Assembly (NCBI RefSeq): GCF_002008225.1
Contig: NZ_MRDH01000005.1
Coordinates: 186,001 to 250,000 of the forward strand
Length of the DNA stretch: 64,000 nt
Direction of reading: 5' to 3'
Source: Agrobacterium salinitolerans
GTDB lineage: Bacteria; Pseudomonadota; Alphaproteobacteria; Rhizobiales; Rhizobiaceae
Below, piece by piece: positions 15,450-24,805 of this stretch. Numbering within the stretch: the stretch's first letter is position 1; every line of letters begins with the position of its first letter. The position numbers and the translations under genes are program-made. Under the pieces are notes generated by a model. That model worked only from the letters and a program-made list of their open reading frames with translations. It did no database searches and was not told the origin of the DNA.

Positions 15450-16673
15450 ATGACAGTCATCTATATCCACGGCGTTAAAGTGCGTGACGAACGGCAAGGG
15501 ATCGAACTGGGGAAATCGTTCCGACGGTGGCTTCAGCCCAAACTGGAGGTCGATGGCGCTACCATTGGCTACGAGCCCGTCTACTGGGGCAATAAGGCCG
15601 CGAAATTCAGGTGCGATCTGCAATCCCGGCCGCAGACAGCTCTACTGGGGATGGGGGCGGCTGATGGCTATGCCGGCCTCGGATCACTCCGCAGCGCCGG
15701 GCCGCAATCGCCACTCGATCGACTCGTCCCGGCTCCGCAGCAGGGCCCTGTGATCGGCGGACCGCAAGGCTCGCTGCCAAACGTCGCACCACCTCTGGCG
15801 TCAATTGCGAGATCGAGACGCGCCGATTTTCTTGCTGATCTCTACCTTGCAATTTACCCAGTGCGATCGGGCAGCGATCCGGTTGCAGACGAGCCTGACC
15901 TTGGTTCATTGGCCGACGCTGCTGCAAGTGTTGCCGATGCCTGGGACGCTGTCGCAGCTCGAAATCGGACTGACGATGCCCGCATTACCGAAATGATGAC
16001 GCTGGTCGAGCAACGGCTAAACGGGCCCAATCTTATAGGCATGGGAGGGGCGGTGAACTGGTTGTCAAGAGCAGGTGAAACAATGCGGCGTGCGGCAAGC
16101 TGGCCTTTTGACGCCGTCTCGACCGCCTTTGCCGAGCTGCGTCCGACGGTCAATGAATTTGTCGCGTATTTCATTGGCGATGTGCTGACCTACCTCAACG
16201 AGCGCGGTACCGCCGAAAATCCGGGCGAGGTTCCACTCGCGGTGCTGCGGGCATTGCGGCTGGCGCAAAATCGAAAGAAGGAAACAGGCGAGAAGATCGT
16301 CGCCGTTACCCACTCGATGGGTGGTCAGCTCTTCTACGACGCGATCACCTATTTCGCGAAAGCTGATCCCCTCCTCCAAGATCTGGAAGTTGATCACTGG
16401 ATATCGTGCGGCTCCCAGGTTTCGTTTTTTGCTGAGCTTCAGCTCCTTCATGGCCAACCCGACCGCTCGTCGCCCGGAAAGCTGGATCGGCCTGATCGCG
16501 TCAAAGCCTGGACCAATTTTTACGACACCAATGACTTGGTCGGCTTCGTCATGTCTCCGGTCTTCAACGGAGTGGAGGATCAGGCTTACGACACTGGTTA
16601 CGGTCTCGCCTTTGCGCATACCGGGTTTCTGGCCCGCCCAAGCTTTTTCCAGGCCATCCACGACGTCCTCTGA
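15450..16673 (+). CDS. Alpha/beta-hydrolase (lipase-like) paired with a caspase-like protease
   Basis: The ATG at 15450 is chosen because GGAGG lies 5 bases upstream; an in-frame ATG at 15402 lacks this. The 407-residue protein opens MTVIYIHGVKVRDERQG, the first beta strand with the oxyanion HG. The nucleophile elbow is VAVTHSMGGQLFYDAI (Ser in HSMGG). Downstream, WTNFYDTNDLVGFV can supply the acid and GLAFAHTGFL the catalytic His. The middle is Ala-rich and variable, as in lid regions. No signal peptide is seen. The next gene begins 30 bases downstream, so hydrolase and caspase form an operon. The substrate is unknown; a lipid or a protein-linked ester is possible. Confidence 0.75.
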   Translation: MTVIYIHGVKVRDERQGIELGKSFRRWLQPKLEVDGATIGYEPVYWGNKAAKFRCDLQSRPQTALLGMGAADGYAGLGSLRSAGPQSPLDRLVPAPQQGPVIGGPQGSLPNVAPPLASIARSRRADFLADLYLAIYPVRSGSDPVADEPDLGSLADAAASVADAWDAVAARNRTDDARITEMMTLVEQRLNGPNLIGMGGAVNWLSRAGETMRRAASWPFDAVSTAFAELRPTVNEFVAYFIGDVLTYLNERGTAENPGEVPLAVLRALRLAQNRKKETGEKIVAVTHSMGGQLFYDAITYFAKADPLLQDLEVDHWISCGSQVSFFAELQLLHGQPDRSSPGKLDRPDRVKAWTNFYDTNDLVGFVMSPVFNGVEDQAYDTGYGLAFAHTGFLARPSFFQAIHDVL

Positions 16674-16703
16674 GAACGAAATTGAAAGTGACGGAAATTT
16701 CAC

Positions 16704-18824
16704 ATGCTGCGTATTGACCCAGAAAAGCCTGGTCGTTGGATCGAAAGCGACGCTGTCGACAACGGCGCCCATGTCATGATCGTCGGCATCAGCGCCTACC
16801 CGCATCTTGCAGGTGGCGACGCGGTGGAGCTTGCGTCAGACAACGGAGGCCTTGGACAGTTGGAGCTGTCTGCGCTGACCAGTGCGAAGTTGTTTGCTGC
16901 GTTGAAGTCAATGGGGTCGATCGCCGGCTGCAGGATCAAGAGTTGCAGGCTCGCGCTAGCGCCGTCAGAAGCCGAGGTGTCTGAGGTCGATGCCTTGACA
17001 GACGGCCACTATGCCAGTGCTTGTTTCGAGCCATCGCGGGCGCTGGTTATCGACTGGGCGCGAGACATTCGTCGTGACGGCCGGAAACAAAGCGAAAACG
17101 TTGCGTTGTTCTTTTTTTCCGGACATGGCGTCGAACATCTTGGCTCCCCTGCCCTTTTGTCCAGCGACATCCTCAATCCGGACGATCCCAACCGCGCAGA
17201 TCTGGCTATCTCCCACGACGGTCTGGTTCGCGCCATCAAGACCTACGGGATTGATCGTGGCCTTTTTTTGATCGACGCCTGCCGGAACGCGCCAGAAATC
17301 GCGAAGCGGCTCCACATTGTTGGAAGTGAAATACTTCAGCCGGATCCAGATCAGCCCAAATCGCCCGAGGCGATGCTTAGTCTATTGTCGACGCGCCAGC
17401 TGTTCCAATCCTACCAGGTGCGCGGCGCAGGCCAGACGATTTTCGGCCAAGCGTTGCTGGAAGCTCTGGACGGAGTTCCACCAGACTACCGCCCATATGA
17501 CGACACGAGTGATCCGCTCACGCTTCGCTTCGGCAGACTGGAAAGCCATGTCAAGCAACGCGTTCGCGAGCTTCTGCTTGAGCAGACAACAACAAGGTTG
17601 CAGCCGGTAACGCCGGCAGGCGACCCTTATGACGGAGAAATGCTTGTCGCCGTCAAGGCACTTCCTGCTGACGGGGCATCTGCCGGAGAACCGTCCGCCG
17701 CGAACCGCAGCGTCGAAAATCTTATCGCATCGCGTTCGGCGAACCTGACCGACGAATACGTTCTAACCTCCGAAAGGACCATTTCGGCAATTCGGCAATC
17801 CTCGCAAACCAAAGGTCTTCCAGATCTCTCAAACTTTGACATTATGGATCAGATATTAGGCGACGATGACGTTGCTGATACTTGGATCGACAGTGTGCGG
17901 GTGTTGAACATCGCATCAGGAAGTGTAACCGATGCCAGCGCGGTCACTGTCACGCAGGCCTGGACCAACGCCTATGAAACCTCCGTCAGCGCATGGATCG
18001 ATCTCACGATCGCACCAGGGGCAGGCGATGTCGTATGGATCAGCACGACCCGATCTTCGGGTTCAGAATTGTCGGTTGCCATTCCTCGTGATCTGCTGGT
18101 AGCTACTCCAATACGCCTTGATATCGATATGCAGGTTCAAGCGGACGAAGGGTGGGTCGTCGAAGGCTTGAGCGCTCGACTTGGCCCTCCTTGCACGGAA
18201 GATCATATATGGACGCAGCTGGAAGATATACAGAACGCGGAGATTCTGACTGACCTCGGCAGCGCCGGCCGGATGGCGGTGCGCCGTGATATACTGGGCG
18301 AGACACTGCGCGAAAAGCGCCAATCTCCGGTCGCAGCAGCCATAGCGGGTTCGGTACTCCTGCGAAGCGGCCACCTCGAAGATCTACATGATTGGCCCCG
18401 TAATCTTGCCGATTGGTATGAATGGCTCCCGGATGGTGCCCTCCTCTGGGCGGAAGCGCTCATCCGCCGTTATCCGATGGACCGGGCGCGAGAAACGCGT
18501 GCCGGTTCAGTTGCAGACCTCGCGAACACAGCGGCGTATGCTGAAGCGCGGCGATATTTTTCAAAACTCGGCGAGCGTGGTGTGCCCGTGCTGAGCGCCA
18601 ATATGTCTCTCGCGATCGGCCAATTGCCATTTTGGCAGAGGCTTCTGGAAAGCGATGCATTGGAAGCACGCGACAGACACGCGCTAGCGAGGAGCTGCCA
18701 CGTGATCGAGAGCGCCGCGGAAGCTTTCATCTCAGGCGGACTGTTTACCGGTTTCTCCCAGTCACAGCGGATTTTGCCGCCTGGATGGTTGCTAGGACGC
18801 CGGCAGCGGCGGCGATACCGTTAG
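16704..18824 (+). CDS. Caspase-like (peptidase C14) protein with a long C-terminal extension
   Basis: The 706-residue protein begins with a caspase-hemoglobinase fold domain. HVMIVGISAYPHL is its first strand, NVALFFFSGHGVEHLG carries catalytic His141, and GLFLIDACRNAPE carries catalytic Cys193. Residues about 330-700 are unassigned; they include beta-rich repeats (380-480) and a helical C terminus. Bacterial members commonly act as effectors in conflict or cell-death systems, cleaving a partner once a sensor is triggered. The operon partner is the upstream hydrolase. It converges on a second caspase gene with only 12 bases between stops. Confidence 0.85.
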   Translation: MLRIDPEKPGRWIESDAVDNGAHVMIVGISAYPHLAGGDAVELASDNGGLGQLELSALTSAKLFAALKSMGSIAGCRIKSCRLALAPSEAEVSEVDALTDGHYASACFEPSRALVIDWARDIRRDGRKQSENVALFFFSGHGVEHLGSPALLSSDILNPDDPNRADLAISHDGLVRAIKTYGIDRGLFLIDACRNAPEIAKRLHIVGSEILQPDPDQPKSPEAMLSLLSTRQLFQSYQVRGAGQTIFGQALLEALDGVPPDYRPYDDTSDPLTLRFGRLESHVKQRVRELLLEQTTTRLQPVTPAGDPYDGEMLVAVKALPADGASAGEPSAANRSVENLIASRSANLTDEYVLTSERTISAIRQSSQTKGLPDLSNFDIMDQILGDDDVADTWIDSVRVLNIASGSVTDASAVTVTQAWTNAYETSVSAWIDLTIAPGAGDVVWISTTRSSGSELSVAIPRDLLVATPIRLDIDMQVQADEGWVVEGLSARLGPPCTEDHIWTQLEDIQNAEILTDLGSAGRMAVRRDILGETLREKRQSPVAAAIAGSVLLRSGHLEDLHDWPRNLADWYEWLPDGALLWAEALIRRYPMDRARETRAGSVADLANTAAYAEARRYFSKLGERGVPVLSANMSLAIGQLPFWQRLLESDALEARDRHALARSCHVIESAAEAFISGGLFTGFSQSQRILPPGWLLGRRQRRRYR

Positions 18825-18836
18825 GGAGGCGTTTGG

Positions 18837-20297
18837 CTAGGCTTTGCGGACTGTACACCCCATGGGAAAACTGAGACGCTGGAATCCGTCCACGAGGGGC
18901 GGCGTATAGGTCACTTTCAGGAGATGGGCCGGGACGACCATCTCTGAAGACAGCAACGCCTCAAGATCGGTTGGCCAAAGTGAATAATGATGCTGCTTCC
19001 CACTGGATGTCTCCCAAATCTCGCCCTCCTGTCGCAGGACGTTTAATGCGCCGACATAAATAGCTTCAACGAACGTTCGATCGTCTCTTGCTTTCGTCGC
19101 TATCGTCACTGCGACCTCATGACCCTTGCCCGGCAAGGCGTAAAAATCTGCTCTGGCAGCAGCGAGAACGTCGGCGATAAACCCGAAACTCGATTTAAGG
19201 GGAGGGTGGCGTTGCAGCGCGAACAATTCGCTGAAATACCCCTCCTTGATGTCTTCGCGCAGTTCACCTTTCCCATTGAAGAAGATTTCAAAGAGCATCC
19301 CGTCCAGCAACGCTTTACGCTTCTCTGGCGGATACGATGAAGTCCGACTTGCAAAATCACTGATGAATGCGACAGCGCCGTGTGCGTTACCGCATGCCGC
19401 CTGGTAGATATTGCGGCCGATCACGAACAGATTGTTCTTGTTGATTTTCGACGTCGTTGTGGCGGTCAACAGGTCGATCGCCGGGTTTTGTGTATAGTAG
19501 TTGTGTGAGCGAAGTGCCGTAATGATCTCATGCGATTTCTTCGAGGCATCGATAACGAATAGACCATCGGCGAGCGCGGAGCCATCATACTCGTCAACAA
19601 GCTTGGTGACGCTCAGGTTGAAATAAAATTCGTCCGAGAGCGACGTGTGCTCCCAAGACGTCTGCTTGCCCATTGTCGCCGCGGCAATCTCGTTTCTAAC
19701 GCGCTTGAACATCGTCTCGATCGACGTGTCGGGTATGTCGATATGCTGCAACAGCGCGGCTGTATAAGTGCCATTCCTACCTGTCCCGTCTGATGCGACT
19801 TCGCCCGGTGATGTTGCAAAGCCGATGATCGTACCTTTGGGAGCGTAGACTGACGCCAGCCCTCGCGCACCCGGCGCACGGTCCCACCGTCGCTCCCAGG
19901 GGTTCTTTCGGCACGCATCAAGGATGATGATCTTGGTCGAGGCCTTGGATTTGGCCATTTTGCTGACGACTAGATCAAGAGACAACGAACTGTGCTGGGC
20001 GTCCTCCTCGGTTTCCATGTCGGTATCGTTCGCAAGGAGGTAGTTGACCCCTTCGATTTGCATCCCATGACCAGCAAAGAAAAACAGGCCGACGTCGCTT
20101 TCATCCAGCGCGACGCGAAACTTCTTGAGCTCTTTTTTCATTCTGAGCGAGGACGCATCGGTCGCGATGATGGTCTCGAAACCATAGGCGCGCAGCTTCT
20201 GTGCCAGATCCATGGCGTCGTTAACGGGGTTAGCCAAGCCATTCCCATCAGGATAATTCGCGTTGCCGATTAAAAGTGCAGTCATTTTTCGCGCCAA
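18837..20297 (-). CDS. Second caspase-like (peptidase C14) protein
   Basis: The 486-residue protein starts at TTG 20297 with AAGGAGG 8 bases upstream; an ATG four codons later is too far from that site. The caspase fold occupies residues 5-240: TALLIGNANYPDGNGLANPVNDA, VGLFFFAGHGMQIEGVNYL (His77) and TKIIILDACRKNPW (Cys129), plus the ATSPGEVASDG loop seen in caspase relatives. This is the typical bacterial orthocaspase layout. The C-terminal half (250-486) is unassigned and may be a partner-binding domain. Its catalytic region differs enough from the gene at 16704 that recent duplication is unlikely. Confidence 0.87.
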   Translation of the reverse strand: MARKMTALLIGNANYPDGNGLANPVNDAMDLAQKLRAYGFETIIATDASSLRMKKELKKFRVALDESDVGLFFFAGHGMQIEGVNYLLANDTDMETEEDAQHSSLSLDLVVSKMAKSKASTKIIILDACRKNPWERRWDRAPGARGLASVYAPKGTIIGFATSPGEVASDGTGRNGTYTAALLQHIDIPDTSIETMFKRVRNEIAAATMGKQTSWEHTSLSDEFYFNLSVTKLVDEYDGSALADGLFVIDASKKSHEIITALRSHNYYTQNPAIDLLTATTTSKINKNNLFVIGRNIYQAACGNAHGAVAFISDFASRTSSYPPEKRKALLDGMLFEIFFNGKGELREDIKEGYFSELFALQRHPPLKSSFGFIADVLAAARADFYALPGKGHEVAVTIATKARDDRTFVEAIYVGALNVLRQEGEIWETSSGKQHHYSLWPTDLEALLSSEMVVPAHLLKVTYTPPLVDGFQRLSFPMGCTVRKA

Positions 20298-20541
20298 TTT
20301 ATCAGCCTCCTTGGGCTTAACATGGTTAATAAAGCATTTTCAGCCACAGCGTGTCCCCAACCGCTGCGGAACTGATCCACCAGGGGAATAGCTGCAAATC
20401 GCGGCACTTCATGTGTGTGCTAATCGATTATGATGCAGGCATCGAAACGACGAAACATCGTCTTGAATTCGCTCCCTGCCTTTCCGAGATAACTCCGATA
20501 CTTGATCGGCCTATGCGCGGTGACGAAAAAATCATCCGGAG

Positions 20542-21684
20542 TTAAAGGAGACGGGCCGCCCGACCGCTCCTCCTTGTCGCATTATTGTAGTAGCTCGAAG
20601 CCTGCTGTACCGATCGATGGCGCGACTGTTCCATTGCTTCGGGGAGGGGGATGCCGCGATTCGCGGCTTCCGTCAGATAGCCCGACCGTAGGCCATGCGC
20701 CGAAAACTCCCCAGGCTCCAACCCGGCCATTTTGGCTCGCTGCTTGAGAATGGCATTGATCGACTGCGGGTCGAGCGCCCGCTTCGAAACAGTATTCCAC
20801 CTGCCAATCGCTCGAAACACGCTGCCCTTTTCAATGCCTGCGACTGCCATCCAGGCATTGAGCGCCTCCACAGGCTGGCCCGTCAGGTAGACGATCTCAT
20901 CTTGTTCGCCGGTGGCTGTTTTCGTCCGGCCGAGATGGATAGCGAGAGAGGGGAGGGGAGGGCTGTCGGGCACTTCGATGGGAGCCTCGACGGTTAGTTG
21001 CTCGACGCGCAATGAGGCAATCTCACTGCGTCGACGACCACCCGAGGCAAAGGCGACCATCAGTATCGCCCTATCACGAACGTCGCGCAGATTGTTATCT
21101 GCGCAAGTCGCCAGCAATTTTTGAAGGATATCGCCGGTCACCGCCCTGGCGCTTTTACGACGGCGCGTTCGTGGAACGGCACGAACCGCCAACCGGATCG
21201 CCTGTTTGAGGGCAGGGGAGGCGAAAGCGCCGTTAAGACCGCGCCATTTGGTGAGCGTGGACCAACTGGCCAGCCTGCGACGCACCGTATCAGGCGCGTG
21301 CGGACCGATGGATTTTAAAAAACCCTGGTGCCTGAGATTCTCGTCAACATCGACGGGCATGCCGTGGTTGGGGTCGCCTGCACGCTTTTCCGGATCCCAC
21401 AAATGATGGGCGACGAATTTGAGCAATAGTGCCTCGGGTGCTGGCCATGGTAACGACTGTCCGGTCGCGGCCAGGCCCCAGGCTTCAAGATAGGCGAGGT
21501 CGGAGGTCAGCGCTCTTAGCGTATTGTCGCCCATTCCCTGGTTGACGAGATGGCGTAGCGTTTCAACGTCCTCATCGGTCAATAGCTCAGCGAGCTCGTC
21601 GCGACGCTCAAGTGGCAGGACGGCGGCGATAGTGTCGAGCTCTTCGGCGCGGCGTTCGACGGCGTTTAGCGATGTTTTTGCCAC
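20542..21684 (-). CDS. Tyrosine recombinase (phage-integrase family)
   Basis: The 380-residue protein has an N-terminal SAM-like core-binding domain (about 35-170) and a catalytic domain with the expected residues: Arg in ASGGRRRSEIASL, the HxxR box as SAHGLRSGYLTEAA, the later His in QSRHRSVQQ, and Tyr in ASSYYNNATR. The start is GTG at 21684, with GGAG 6 bases upstream. The perfect inverted repeat at 21770-21796 lies 86 bases upstream and is a good candidate for its recombination site. On plasmids such enzymes often resolve multimers; integration of mobile DNA is the alternative. Confidence 0.9.
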   Translation of the reverse strand: MAKTSLNAVERRAEELDTIAAVLPLERRDELAELLTDEDVETLRHLVNQGMGDNTLRALTSDLAYLEAWGLAATGQSLPWPAPEALLLKFVAHHLWDPEKRAGDPNHGMPVDVDENLRHQGFLKSIGPHAPDTVRRRLASWSTLTKWRGLNGAFASPALKQAIRLAVRAVPRTRRRKSARAVTGDILQKLLATCADNNLRDVRDRAILMVAFASGGRRRSEIASLRVEQLTVEAPIEVPDSPPLPSLAIHLGRTKTATGEQDEIVYLTGQPVEALNAWMAVAGIEKGSVFRAIGRWNTVSKRALDPQSINAILKQRAKMAGLEPGEFSAHGLRSGYLTEAANRGIPLPEAMEQSRHRSVQQASSYYNNATRRSGRAARLL

Positions 21685-21769
21685 GGGCGCTCCAAAAAAC
21701 CGGATTCATGCGGCCTTGATGACCGATGTTAACAGCGATTTTCAGTGATTTGCGCCGCGAAATCAACTA

Positions 21770-21796
21770 CCATCGATAAGGGTTACTTATCGATGG
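21770..21796. repeat. Perfect 11-bp inverted repeat with 5-bp centre: candidate recombinase site
   Basis: CCATCGATAAG at 21770-21780 and its exact complement at 21786-21796 flank GGTTA. Two 11-bp arms around a short centre match the architecture of tyrosine-recombinase core sites. It sits beside the recombinase gene at 20542-21684. Operator function is the alternative. Confidence 0.6.
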
Positions 21797-22003
21797 TTAC
21801 ACGACCAACTCTCGGCTATACGAAGTATTGCATCCGAAGGCCTCAATAGCTTTCGTTTAAGAACATATTAACCATAATTTCAATGGCTTGCAGTGCCCAC
21901 GGTTTCGACATCCTTCGGTTCGGCGGTCAAGATCGTGGCAAGCGCCAATGCAGGTGCAGATCTGCATATTGCAAGCGGAATAAATTTTTCGGATCGTGGC
22001 GGA

Positions 22004-22222
22004 ATGACAGACGATCAGAAATCACTCTCCGATATCAAGATGAAGCCCACCACAGTCATCATGCTCAACCAGCATGGTTATGAAACGTTGGAGGAAATGG
22101 CTCATCTCTCGAGCGCTGAAATCCTGCGAATGCCCGGTATGGGTGGTAGCGATTGGCGCAAGCTCGCGGCAGCATTGGATCGGGGGCCAATTTCTCAACT
22201 CTCTCGGCGAAAGAAAGTCTAG
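22004..22222 (+). CDS. Small RpoA C-terminal-domain-like protein
   Basis: From the ATG at 22004 the product has 72 residues. It matches the helix-hairpin-helix fold of the RNA polymerase alpha C-terminal domain: LSDIKMKPTTVIMLNQHGYETL, then EEMAHLSSAEILRMPGMGG and a final helix WRKLAAALD. The frame is open further upstream to a GTG at 21893, but that part has no domain and overlaps promoter-like sequence. Such free alpha-CTD-like proteins occur near mobile DNA; binding to DNA or to a transcription factor is the likely activity. It is next to, and divergent from, the recombinase gene. Confidence 0.62.
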   Translation: MTDDQKSLSDIKMKPTTVIMLNQHGYETLEEMAHLSSAEILRMPGMGGSDWRKLAAALDRGPISQLSRRKKV

Positions 22223-22334
22223 TTGGCGTTTGCCACGAGACTTAGGCACTTGCCTTCGTCCGCCATTGCGGATGCGGCCGAAGCTGAGGAGATTATTGGC
22301 CTGCGCATGGCCTTTACGGCTCACGTGTCTATTA

Positions 22335-22940
22335 TCAATCTTCCGTATCGCTCAATTTTCGATGCAGCGCCAGCGCGTCTGGACTGGGAAGAGCAGGTTC
22401 GTCGCCGTCGTCGACAGCAAGCACCATGCGGATTCGCTCTTCTTCCGCAAGCCGTCTCGCTTCGTCGTAACCGTATTTGCAGATGTTGAACGTCCGAGAG
22501 ATAGCTTTACGGCGTCTTTTTGTTGCAGAGGCGTTTCCATGATCCTCAACCTGCACCTCAATCCGGGCGATCCATGCGCCGTCTTTATAATGTTTACCGG
22601 GCTGGACGTAATAGACGCCAGGCAGATTGCTTCCTCCAGAACGGTTCTTGCGCACCTGCATGCGCATGTCCCTGTTCGTCAAAGGCGGCACGACGCTTAA
22701 AACCGCATCTCGATAGGCCTTGGCGACAATTAGTGCCTGTTCATTCCCGCCATAGGTGCCATCACTGAATGTCATCTGAAACGTTTTGCCGCCACGGGAA
22801 AAGTTTACCCTCCAGGCATTCTGGCCATGTCGGTCGGCGTCAACCCGGTTGATCGCGTACATTTCGTCTTCGTGGTACTGCGGCGATGCCTCGGAAGACT
22901 CGGAGGACTGTATGTTTTTCGTCAAATGGCCACTGCTCAT
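22335..22940 (-). CDS. AP2-domain-like DNA-binding protein with two repeats
   Basis: The 201-residue protein appears to carry two AP2-like units. Unit one is about residues 29-83 (INRVDADRHGQNAWRVNFSR, then YGGNEQALIVAKAYRDAVL); unit two is about 107-170 (LPGVYYVQPGKHY, a basic loop, then YGYDEARRLAEEERIRM). The three-strand-plus-helix pattern with a Y-G-x-x-x-x-A helix is the AP2/ERF signature. In bacteria and phages AP2 domains are usually attached to homing endonucleases; here no nuclease motif is present. The N-terminal 25 residues are disordered. A stand-alone DNA-binding or regulatory role is inferred. Confidence 0.6.
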   Translation of the reverse strand: MSSGHLTKNIQSSESSEASPQYHEDEMYAINRVDADRHGQNAWRVNFSRGGKTFQMTFSDGTYGGNEQALIVAKAYRDAVLSVVPPLTNRDMRMQVRKNRSGGSNLPGVYYVQPGKHYKDGAWIARIEVQVEDHGNASATKRRRKAISRTFNICKYGYDEARRLAEEERIRMVLAVDDGDEPALPSPDALALHRKLSDTED

Positions 22941-23008
22941 TCTATTGATTATCTATCGGGAAGTTCCAATGCATCATGCCTGCTGGAGGCCGGTGTACCA
23001 AACACTGT

Positions 23009-23305
23009 TCACTCGAAAGTAATCCACGGAACACCTTCAACCAGACGGCCGCCATGTGCACAAGCATCGCTCACGCGGGCAATCTTCTTGCCCTGAATGC
23101 TAGCAACTGATGACCCGCCCGTGATTTTATCCGACATGGTCGGCACACCGGTGCAGAGCAGGCTATCTCCAACGGTCGCAACAGGCACGCCATCGACCGT
23201 GACGAACGTTTGTTGTGTCGATATCACTGGCCCACCGATATGTGGTTCTGGATCAACCATTGGGCAGGAGTGCATATGGCCTTTGCGAACGACGGGACTG
23301 GACAT
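23009..23305 (-). CDS. PAAR-domain protein (type VI secretion spike tip)
   Basis: The 98-residue protein is a PAAR-motif protein: MHSCPMVDPEPHIGGPVIS, VTVDGVPVATVGDSLLCTG, SDKITGGSSVASIQGKKIARVSDACAHGG. Conserved His and Cys residues (H11, H13, C15, C52, H85) could form the metal site at the tip of the cone. PAAR proteins cap the VgrG spike of type VI secretion and carry effectors. No other T6SS structural gene is in the window, so it is an orphan tip that depends on a system elsewhere. It lies downstream of, and on the same strand as, the two genes below. Confidence 0.85.
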   Translation of the reverse strand: MSSPVVRKGHMHSCPMVDPEPHIGGPVISTQQTFVTVDGVPVATVGDSLLCTGVPTMSDKITGGSSVASIQGKKIARVSDACAHGGRLVEGVPWITFE

Positions 23306-23323
23306 TACTTAGTTCCACCTTGC

Positions 23324-24175
23324 CTATTTGGGCGGCATTTTCCACTTTGACGACCCCGCGTTAGCGCGCTCTTCTGGTGTCGTGGGCATCATCCCTGCCT
23401 TCTCCGGAGTCCAATCAGGGTCTTCAATCCAATAACGAAGTGGCAGCTCTTTTTGCACTTCACCCAGTTCGTAAATACGACGAGGATATATCAGGTCACC
23501 GTAGCTGACCTCGTTTTCAGAGTTGCTGACAGTTACCTGAAGGAGATAGGTTTTGCTTTTCTCTGTTGGTGTTTGGTTCGGGTCAAGCGAAAGAATGAAG
23601 CTCTCGTTTTTCGGAGCGAGGCCGTAGTCTCTCAAGTCCATTTGCAGAGAGCTGCCAGTTGGCGATTTCATTTCCGCGAACAGGCTTTTTCCGTTCGAGT
23701 CAAAATCTTCAGGCTTGGAAGGAATTTTGATTTGGACAGTCGGCTGCCAACCTTTTTCCTCGAGGGTAGCGATCAAAGTTGCGATGTAATCGCCCATCTC
23801 ACTCAAAGAACGCGGCTGGTCAAATGGTCGAAACGCGAGCCCATCAATACGACCAGCTCTCTGGGTTACTTGAAGAGTGCGTCCGGGAGGCAAATCGAAG
23901 CTTTGTGCTCCTTCAAGAACCCGTAAGGCAATCCAGTTATCGTCGAAAAAGATTGGCATCCAATCGGTTAGATAATCTACGTCGATTACATAGCCCTGCG
24001 GCTCCCTCGGCCCCATTTTCAGATTGTTACGTTCGATTAAATCTCGGACGGTCATTCCCATTCCGACCTCAATTTTGTGAGGCTCACTTCTGGATGGATC
24101 GGTCGGACTAGACATAAGGTAACCTCCGAAAGCAACAATCATGACAACAAACAGCAAGGCTGAAATCTTCTTCAT
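23324..24175 (-). CDS. Signal-anchored unknown protein between PAAR and effector-fragment genes
   Basis: The 283-residue product begins MKKISALLFVVMIVAFGGYL, a signal peptide or membrane anchor. The rest is a soluble, beta-rich extracytoplasmic region with no motif I recognise. Its position between a PAAR gene and a possible effector fragment fits a T6SS immunity or accessory protein acting in the periplasm; this is inference from context. The stop lies 18 bases before the PAAR start, and its start lies 9 bases after the upstream gene. Confidence 0.65.
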   Translation of the reverse strand: MKKISALLFVVMIVAFGGYLMSSPTDPSRSEPHKIEVGMGMTVRDLIERNNLKMGPREPQGYVIDVDYLTDWMPIFFDDNWIALRVLEGAQSFDLPPGRTLQVTQRAGRIDGLAFRPFDQPRSLSEMGDYIATLIATLEEKGWQPTVQIKIPSKPEDFDSNGKSLFAEMKSPTGSSLQMDLRDYGLAPKNESFILSLDPNQTPTEKSKTYLLQVTVSNSENEVSYGDLIYPRRIYELGEVQKELPLRYWIEDPDWTPEKAGMMPTTPEERANAGSSKWKMPPK

Positions 24176-24184
24176 AACTTTTGG

Positions 24185-24727
24185 TCACCATGTCCAACCC
24201 TGCTGGGAAGCTAGTCTGCTCATAAGGTCTTTATAATATCCGACTCTGTGATCACGGTTCGAAATCGAACCTTGGAATGGAATGACGTTAGGATCGCCGC
24301 AGGTTGTCGATAGCGGAATGTCGTAAAGATTCTGGCTGGCATTGTATCCCGAGCCAAAAAGGCTGTTCGCTCTACCCTTCGCCCATTTCGAGACGCTATT
24401 CCCCATCTCCATCATTGAGAAGGTTTTCCGATATCGATCGTATACCGGTTGAACAACCTCTCTTTGCTCGTATTCGGCCATTCTGTCCGATGCAGTTTTC
24501 AGATCCGGTGGTTTTTGGTCTAGAGCTTCGAAGGATTTCTTAAGCCCGTCAGGTATTGGTTTTCCCTCAGCTGCATAGCACTTTTTCATATCCTCATAAC
24601 CGTGCCGAGCCCTATATGCCGCCTTTGGATATATATCGCCAAATATTTCTTTGTTCGCATCTCCGAGAGCCTGATACATATTGTACCAGGGGTCTAAACC
24701 AGTGGGTGTGGCTTTTAGCTTCCGATT
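24185..24727 (-). pseudogene. Probable N-terminally truncated T6SS-associated effector gene
   Basis: The apparent ORF from ATG 24679 gives 164 residues, but the frame is open 16 codons further (to 24727) and encodes a natural-looking lead-in (ATPTGLDPWYNMYQALG) with no start codon or ribosome binding site. That suggests the 5' part was lost. The residual protein has few motifs: C38 in KKCYAAEGK, GSGYNASQNLYDIPLSTTCGDPNV, and a C-terminal HRVGYYKDLMSRL. Order and strand with the anchored protein and PAAR gene suggest the C-terminal part of a PAAR-linked toxin. The break point is close to the 3' end of the recombinase gene at 24806, so loss by recombination is plausible. The toxin class is unknown. 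Confidence 0.5.
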
Positions 24728-24805
24728 TCAATCGAAGCGCTAAGCGAGAAATTCGGCACCGAAATATCCTCTTACGATTTCACTCCGGAGTAGGGGAGGG
24801 CTCAC

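Noticed and set aside
21893..22003. Longer start (GTG 21893) for the RpoA-CTD-like protein
   Set aside because: The added residues form no domain and the stretch looks like promoter DNA; the ATG at 22004 gives the domain alone.
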